Origin: Hamadaea flava
GTDB taxonomy: Bacteria > Actinomycetota > Actinomycetes > Mycobacteriales > Micromonosporaceae
Direction: 5' to 3'
DNA: 64,000 nucleotides
NCBI RefSeq assembly: GCF_024172085.1
Contig: NZ_JAMZDZ010000001.1
Coordinates: 1,364,001-1,428,000, forward strand
A model generated the notes under the pieces. It searched no databases and was not told the origin of the DNA. It was given only the letters and a program-made list of their open reading frames with translations. Of the stretch, positions 59,195 through 64,000 are shown piece after piece. The translations under genes were made by a program, and so were the position numbers. Each line of letters opens with the position of its first letter. Position 1 is the first letter of the stretch.

Positions 59195-61002
59195 TCCGGA
59201 TGAAGCTCGCCGTCCTGCGGAACAGCCTCGGCGGCAAGCAGGCCGAGAACCTGATCGGCGGGCTGTCGGCCGGGCTGCTGCTCGCCGCGGTGACGCTCTA
59301 CTTCGCCACCCGCGCCGACCTCCTCGGCATCGCCCTGGCGTTCTGGGTGCTCGGCTGGATGATCGGACCGGCGATGTTCGGCGGGGGCGACGACACGCTG
59401 CGGCCGGAGATCTTCGCCCAGCTCCCGGTGAGCCCCCGGCGCCTGGCCGCCGGACTGCTCGGCGCGTCCTTCGTCGGCGCCGCCCCGGCCGTGTCGCTGG
59501 TCGCGTTCGCCGGCCTCGTCGTGCTGGCGTCCAGACTGGGCACCGTGGCGGTCGTCGTCGCCGTCCCGGCGATGCTGCTCCAGCTGACGCTGGCCGTCCT
59601 ATTGTCGCGGGTCACCACCGGCGTGATCAACCGCGTCATGCGTACGCGGGCCGGGGCCGCCGCAACCGCGGTGTTCAGCGCCATCGTGATGGCATTGACC
59701 GGGTCGGGCTGGGCATTGTTCCCGGCGGCTGGCTCGGTTGCCGGGGCGGGCCTGCCGGACGCGGTGTCGGCTTCGCTTCGGCTCCTGCCGTCGGGCTGGT
59801 CGCTGGCGGCCGTCGAGGCGGCGGGCCGGTCGGACTGGCTGATCGTGGCCGTGGCGTTGAGCGGCTTGCTCCTCCTGTGCGGGCTGCTGCTCTGGGCCTG
59901 GGCCGCTTTGCTGCGCCAGCGGATGACGACTCGCCCCTCCACCACCGGTACGCGTCGCCGGGCCGAACGGGAGTACCGCGCGCGGGGTCCATTGGCGGCC
60001 GTGTTCGTGAAGGAGACCCGAACCTGGCTGCGCGACTTCCGGCGGGTGCACTTCGCCGTCTTCGCGTTCCTCTACGCGGTGTTCTTCTGCGTACTGCCGC
60101 TGGCCGCCGGGTCGTCCGACTTCCTGCCGTGGACGGGGCTGCTCTTCGTGCTGATCGCGGCGGCGATGTCGGCCGGCCTCTACGGCGAGGACGGCACCGC
60201 GCTGTGGATCACGCTCACCGTCCCGGGTGCGTCCAGTGTGGACGTCCGGGGCCGCCAGCTGGCCTGGCTGGCACTGGTCGCGCCGCCGGCCGTCGGGCTC
60301 ACCGTGGCGCTGACCGCCGCGACCGGCCACCACGATCAATGGCCGTTGCTGCTGGCGCTCGTGCCGGCCGTGCTCGGCGGCTGCGCCGGACTCGTGGTCC
60401 TGTTGTCGCTGGTCCGGCTCGTGCCGATCACCGACCCTCACAAACGGTCCGGCAACCTCCTCGAGAACCCGACCGACTTCGGGCAGGTCCTGCTCTGCCT
60501 GGTGCTGGCGGCTGCCGGCGCCGGGCCGGCGTTCCTCGTCGCGCAGCGTGACCCGGTCGGCGGCATCATCACGGGCGTCGTCTCCGGCATCGGACTGTTC
60601 TGGCTGCTGGGCCGGCTCGCTCAACGGCGGCTCGACACGCACGGGCCGGAAGTGCTGCACCTCATGCGGTCCGGGCCGACGCGCCGGGTCGCCCCGCCCC
60701 TTCGCCCCCTTCGCCCCCTTCGCCCCCTGCATCCGCTGCGCCGCCCGGCTCCGATCAAGACCGCCGGTACGCGTACGGCGGCGATGTTCCTGCTCACGGT
60801 CTGCTGGATCCCCCTGTTCCCGCAGGGCCTCGTCCCGATCGTCATGCTGCTGACGGGCAAGGTCGAACGGTCCTGGTTCCTCGCGCTGCACCTGCCGTCG
60901 GCGTACCAGTGGCCAGTAGCGCTCGGCATGACCGTGCTCGGCCTGATCATCGCCGGAACCGGCGTGGTCCTGAAACGACGGTCGAGCCCGGCGACGGCCT
61001 AG
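59179..61002 (+). CDS. ABC-2 type permease-like membrane protein
   Basis: A 607-residue protein with about 12-14 hydrophobic segments, no ATPase. It is the membrane partner of the preceding ATPase (translational overlap). A cytoplasmic loop contains a small tandem repeat, LRPLRPLRPLHPLRR, coded by three copies of ttcgccccc near 60700. Its stop shares a CTAG with the convergent TPR gene. Confidence 0.82.
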   Translation: MAGVLIRMKLAVLRNSLGGKQAENLIGGLSAGLLLAAVTLYFATRADLLGIALAFWVLGWMIGPAMFGGGDDTLRPEIFAQLPVSPRRLAAGLLGASFVGAAPAVSLVAFAGLVVLASRLGTVAVVVAVPAMLLQLTLAVLLSRVTTGVINRVMRTRAGAAATAVFSAIVMALTGSGWALFPAAGSVAGAGLPDAVSASLRLLPSGWSLAAVEAAGRSDWLIVAVALSGLLLLCGLLLWAWAALLRQRMTTRPSTTGTRRRAEREYRARGPLAAVFVKETRTWLRDFRRVHFAVFAFLYAVFFCVLPLAAGSSDFLPWTGLLFVLIAAAMSAGLYGEDGTALWITLTVPGASSVDVRGRQLAWLALVAPPAVGLTVALTAATGHHDQWPLLLALVPAVLGGCAGLVVLLSLVRLVPITDPHKRSGNLLENPTDFGQVLLCLVLAAAGAGPAFLVAQRDPVGGIITGVVSGIGLFWLLGRLAQRRLDTHGPEVLHLMRSGPTRRVAPPLRPLRPLRPLHPLRRPAPIKTAGTRTAAMFLLTVCWIPLFPQGLVPIVMLLTGKVERSWFLALHLPSAYQWPVALGMTVLGLIIAGTGVVLKRRSSPATA

Positions 61003-62159
61003 CCGCCGGTCCGATCGCCGGTCAGCCGGGCCACGACCTCAGCCGACCGCCGCCACCAATAGTCGTACCGGCCGGGGAACCGGTCCTTCAGCTCGGTGAA
61101 CCTCGCGTACGCCTCCTGTGCGTACGCGAGGTCGTCCTCGGCGTCGCCGATGAGCAGGCAGACGTTCGCCAGCGAGCCCGCGACCAGGTCGGGCAGCTCG
61201 TCGGCGTACTCGCGCATGATGGGCTCGGCGAGCCGGGCCGACCGGGCGGCGTCGGCCTTGCGGCCCAGCGCCAGCAGGATCTCCGCCTCCGTCGACAGCG
61301 GAATCCCCCAGCGGCGGCGCTGGAACGCGGTCGCCGGTTCGCCGTCGATCTCCCGCAGCACGCCCATCGCCGCCCCGACCGAGTCGAGCGCCTCGTCGAG
61401 GCGGCGCATCCGGGTCAGTGTGGTGGCGTAGTTGTTGAGGGCGGCCGCCAGCAGATGCCGGGCGGCCCGGCTGGACTGGGCGCGGGCCAGCGTGATCGCC
61501 TCGGTCTCGTCCTGTTCGGCCTCGGTGAACCGGCCGAGCAGGGTGTTCGAGGTGCCGCGCAGGACCAGCAGCTCGACTTCCAGCTCCCGGTGGATCGTGC
61601 CGCTGGAGCGCAACAGGTCCAGCGCCAGTGTCAGCGGCGTGACCGACTCGGCGGTACGCCCGATGTCGGCCAGCGCCGCGCCCCGGTTGAGCAGGATCGG
61701 CACGCGCCCGACGGCGGACAGCGCCTCAGGCGCGACGGCCTCCAGATCGGCGAAGAACAGCAGCGCCTGGTCGGCGGCGGCGATGCTGTCGGCGGCCCGG
61801 CCGACCTGCCGGAGCACGAAGCTGCGCAGCGACATGAGTTCCGCGCCGAGCAGGTGCACCATCTCCGAGCGCTGGACGATCGGCGTACGCCAGGTCTGCT
61901 CGGCCGCGTCGAGCACGGCGAGCGCGGCCCGCCGGTCCGGCTGCCGTTGCACGGCGAGCCAGCGCGCCAGGTTCAGGCGTACCCAGAGCAGATTCGTCGC
62001 GGCTTCGAGATCGTCCGGCGCGGTCGGCGCGTACGCGTCCTCGGCCTCGCGGGCGAGCCGAATGGCGGCGGCGAAGTCGCCGCTGCTCGCGTACTCCTGA
62101 GCCCGCGCGAGTGGATCCGGCTGCACAAGGTCATCGTCGCACACCTGGCTGGTCGCCAC
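60999..62159 (-). CDS. TPR-repeat protein
   Basis: A 386-residue all-helical protein with many TPR-like helices (RAQEYASSGDFAAAIRLARE, NNYATTLTRMRRLDEALDS, AYAQEAYARFTELKDR). No DNA-binding or ATPase part is present, unlike the BTAD regulators. GTG 62159 lies inside the end of the MFS gene (29-bp overlap), so the two are co-translated. Role unknown, perhaps a scaffold. Confidence 0.78.
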   Translation of the reverse strand: MATSQVCDDDLVQPDPLARAQEYASSGDFAAAIRLAREAEDAYAPTAPDDLEAATNLLWVRLNLARWLAVQRQPDRRAALAVLDAAEQTWRTPIVQRSEMVHLLGAELMSLRSFVLRQVGRAADSIAAADQALLFFADLEAVAPEALSAVGRVPILLNRGAALADIGRTAESVTPLTLALDLLRSSGTIHRELEVELLVLRGTSNTLLGRFTEAEQDETEAITLARAQSSRAARHLLAAALNNYATTLTRMRRLDEALDSVGAAMGVLREIDGEPATAFQRRRWGIPLSTEAEILLALGRKADAARSARLAEPIMREYADELPDLVAGSLANVCLLIGDAEDDLAYAQEAYARFTELKDRFPGRYDYWWRRSAEVVARLTGDRTGG

Positions 62160-63393
62160 GCCACGGGAGCAGCACAGACGAGGCGATCAGGAGGACCGAG
62201 TACACGATCAGGACGGTACGCGCGCTGGTGGCCGCGGCGAGCGCGCCGGCGGCGGCGATGAAGATCGGCTGAGCGATCTTCGTGCTGATCGACCAGGCCA
62301 CCGCGACCCGGGACATGTGCTGGTCGTCGGTGGCGTTCATCCGGTAGGTGGCGAAGGTCGGGTTGAACACGCCGACGAACAGCAGCAGCAGGAACTCCGA
62401 GACCGTGATCAGGACGAAGCCGCTGGTCCCGGTGGTGGCGAACGGGATGAGACCCAGCCACAGGTTCCGGCCGACTCCGGTGATCAGCAGGACGTGGTGC
62501 TGGCTGAACCGGGCCAGGATCGGCTTGACCAGCAGCGACCCGGCGATCCCGGCGATGCCGGACAGGCCGAAGGACACCCCGTACTGCCAGGGTTCGAAGC
62601 CGAGGTCGCGCACCATGAAGACGGTGATCAGCGGCGACGTCCCCATGATGCAGCCGCCGAAGAGCAGCGAGTTCCAGAACAGCGCGGCCAGCCCGCGATG
62701 ATCCAGGATGTAGCGCCAGCCCGCCACCAGGTCCCGCGACCAGCGCTGATCGTGGGCCCGTTGCGGTGGCGGCGGCTCGGGCGTGCGTACGCGACTGACG
62801 CCGAACGCGGAGGCGAGGAAGCTGACCGCGTTGACGACCATCGAGGCCGCCGCGCCCAACGCCGAGATCAGCACGCCGCCGACGGGCGGGCCGAGGGTGT
62901 ACGCCGTCCACAGCGTCGTCTCGAAGCGGCTGTTCGCCTCGGCGCGGAAGGCAGCCGGGACGAGCGTACGCAGATCGGCGGTGCTGGCGGCGTTGAACGC
63001 GAGCAGGGCCGCCATCTGCGTGATCGCGACCGCGCAGAGCTGCCAATACGTCAGCCACCCGAAGTACGCCGAGACCGGGATCGAGCCGACGGCCACGAAC
63101 CGCAGGACGTCGGCCCCGATCATGATCGGCCGTTTGCGGTGGTACTCGATCCACGGCCCGAGCGGGACGGCGAGGATGGCGCTCACCACCGACGACAGCA
63201 CCGACAGCAGGGACACCCGGAAGTCCGAGGCGTTCAGGACCAGGACGGCGACGATGGGCAACGCCGAGTAGCCGACGGCGCTGCCCGCTTCGCTGGCCGA
63301 CTGGGCGGCCCACCGCCAGCGGAAATCCCGTCGCCACCGGCCGCTCGTCTCGTCGTCGACCGTTTCCGGAGAGACGAGCGTGCCGGTGATCAT
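62131..63393 (-). CDS. MFS transporter
   Basis: A 420-residue membrane protein with about 11-12 helices and MFS_3/enterobactin-exporter-like features (WIEYHRKRPIMIGADVLRF for the loop 2-3 motif). A central loop (PEPPPPQRAHDQ) joins the two halves. ATG 63393 fits the family start; the frame is open upstream to 63618 but that part overlaps the next gene. Likely a drug or siderophore-type exporter. Confidence 0.85.
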   Translation of the reverse strand: MITGTLVSPETVDDETSGRWRRDFRWRWAAQSASEAGSAVGYSALPIVAVLVLNASDFRVSLLSVLSSVVSAILAVPLGPWIEYHRKRPIMIGADVLRFVAVGSIPVSAYFGWLTYWQLCAVAITQMAALLAFNAASTADLRTLVPAAFRAEANSRFETTLWTAYTLGPPVGGVLISALGAAASMVVNAVSFLASAFGVSRVRTPEPPPPQRAHDQRWSRDLVAGWRYILDHRGLAALFWNSLLFGGCIMGTSPLITVFMVRDLGFEPWQYGVSFGLSGIAGIAGSLLVKPILARFSQHHVLLITGVGRNLWLGLIPFATTGTSGFVLITVSEFLLLLFVGVFNPTFATYRMNATDDQHMSRVAVAWSISTKIAQPIFIAAAGALAAATSARTVLIVYSVLLIASSVLLPWRGDQPGVRR

Positions 63394-63403
63394 TCGGCGT
63401 ACG

Positions 63404-64000
63404 TTACACGCGGGCGTCCTCGCGGACGGGCTCCGCCGAAGCCGGGCCGACCGGCGCCCGCCGCCGAACGGAAGCGAGCACCAGGAGCCCAGCTGCGAGG
63501 ACGGTGATCGCGGCCGCCAACCACGCGGCCCAGTCCCCGATCCGGGTGTACGGCGTGTCGCTCGAACCGGGCCGGACGGGCGCGACCACCACCGTGACGG
63601 CGTCGGCCTCGCCCACATGTTCCTCCGCGAGCACCCGGCCGCGCCCGTCGGCGATCATCGCGGTCCCGTAGCGCCCGGCCCAGACGACGGCCAGGCCGTT
63701 CTCGACGCCCCGCAGGACCGCGGTGTGGGCATGCTGCCAGCCGTCCTCGTCGTTGTCGGCCGCCGGGATCAGCAGCGTCGTCGCCCCGGCGTCGGCATAG
63801 TCCCGAGCGGGGTCGGGGAAGTTCACGTCCCCGCAGATCACCAACGCCGATCGCCCCACACCGCCGTTCGCGCCGGGCACGCTGGGCACGAAGACGAGGT
63901 CGTCGCCCAGGACGCTCGTCAGGTCGTGGTGTTTGAGGTAGCTCACCGGCGTCCCGCCGTCGCCCGGCACCGCGAGCGACTCGTTGTACTTGCGGCCGTC
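63404..64000 (-). CDS. Carbon-nitrogen hydrolase family protein (C-terminal part)
   Basis: The last 198 residues of a gene that continues past the right edge. The nitrilase-fold catalytic Lys is in YLKHHDL and the nucleophile Cys in LVICGDVNFPD. The C-terminus has one hydrophobic segment (AAWLAAAITVLAAGLLVLAS). Cys-plus-membrane features suggest an apolipoprotein N-acyltransferase-like enzyme rather than a soluble nitrilase, but the N-terminus is needed to decide. Confidence 0.78.
   Translation of the reverse strand, partial: DGRKYNESLAVPGDGGTPVSYLKHHDLTSVLGDDLVFVPSVPGANGGVGRSALVICGDVNFPDPARDYADAGATTLLIPAADNDEDGWQHAHTAVLRGVENGLAVVWAGRYGTAMIADGRGRVLAEEHVGEADAVTVVVAPVRPGSSDTPYTRIGDWAAWLAAAITVLAAGLLVLASVRRRAPVGPASAEPVREDARV

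Noticed and set aside
1-64000. tRNA, rRNA, riboswitch, phage or insertion-sequence genes
   Set aside because: None could be recognised on either strand by eye; a covariance-model scan would be needed to exclude small RNAs.

Overview
The window is high-GC, densely coded DNA from an actinomycete. The clues are GTG starts, frequent cgtacg codon pairs, a mycothiol-dependent nitroreductase homologue, polyphosphate glucokinase, an ECF41 sigma factor, a HelD-type helicase and three large BTAD/NB-ARC/TPR regulators. Codon style and gene content look most like Micromonosporaceae, but that is inference. No rRNA, tRNA, CRISPR, phage or insertion-sequence gene was seen, so this reads as chromosome-arm or accessory chromosome rather than a recent island.

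Layout. 1-7.3 kb: a truncated secreted ScyD/E-like protein, a murein endopeptidase, a SulP-carbonic anhydrase fusion, an Rv2466c-like oxidoreductase and a BTAD regulator. 7.3-10.3 kb (minus strand): cassette A, a cysteine-rich peptide, membrane thioredoxin-like protein, ABC exporter and S26 signal peptidase. 10.4-16.5 kb: polyphosphate glucokinase, an F420/NADP-type oxidoreductase, two LysR regulators, an EamA exporter, an SDR split by an in-frame TAA, and an aldo/keto reductase. 16.6-35.8 kb: another BTAD regulator, secreted proteins, a beta-helix protein with a LacI-type operator, a Ser/Thr kinase, a DUF72 protein, ECF41 with its oxidoreductase partner, HelD, a His-rich methyltransferase and a secreted beta-propeller. 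36.0-47.9 kb: a carbohydrate-type gene cluster (ABC importer without its own ATPase, 2-hydroxyacid dehydrogenase, Gfo/Idh dehydrogenase, epimerase, two DHDPS-family lyases, DegT aminotransferase, two amidohydrolase-family proteins) with a divergent unusual regulator. Three copies of a TTACGG-N6-CCG motif lie at its promoters. 48.3-54.3 kb: a BTAD regulator, then cassette B, a paralogue of cassette A in the same gene order. 54.2-64 kb: small enzymes, two further ABC systems, MarR and LysR regulators, a TPR protein, an MFS exporter and a truncated carbon-nitrogen hydrolase.

The most interesting system is the pair of four-gene cassettes. Their peptides differ in the core, but both have 8 cysteines ending in a C-terminal Cys, DRLL at residues 9-12, and an A-x-A signal-peptidase box at residues 21-23. 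Each is followed by an intercistronic hairpin, a membrane-tethered CxxC thioredoxin-like protein, an exporter lacking a peptidase domain, and a dedicated S26 peptidase. The reading offered here is export of a leader peptide, cleavage after residue 23 and oxidation to a four-disulfide secreted peptide. No known family name could be assigned.

Other structure of note: a palindromic repeat family (3 copies) supplies a near-identical 20-residue C-terminal tail to two unrelated regulators; five 40-41 bp palindromic units lie upstream of the cassette-B-adjacent regulator; and at least seven genes have TANNNT exactly 6 nt before the start codon, which suggests leaderless transcripts.
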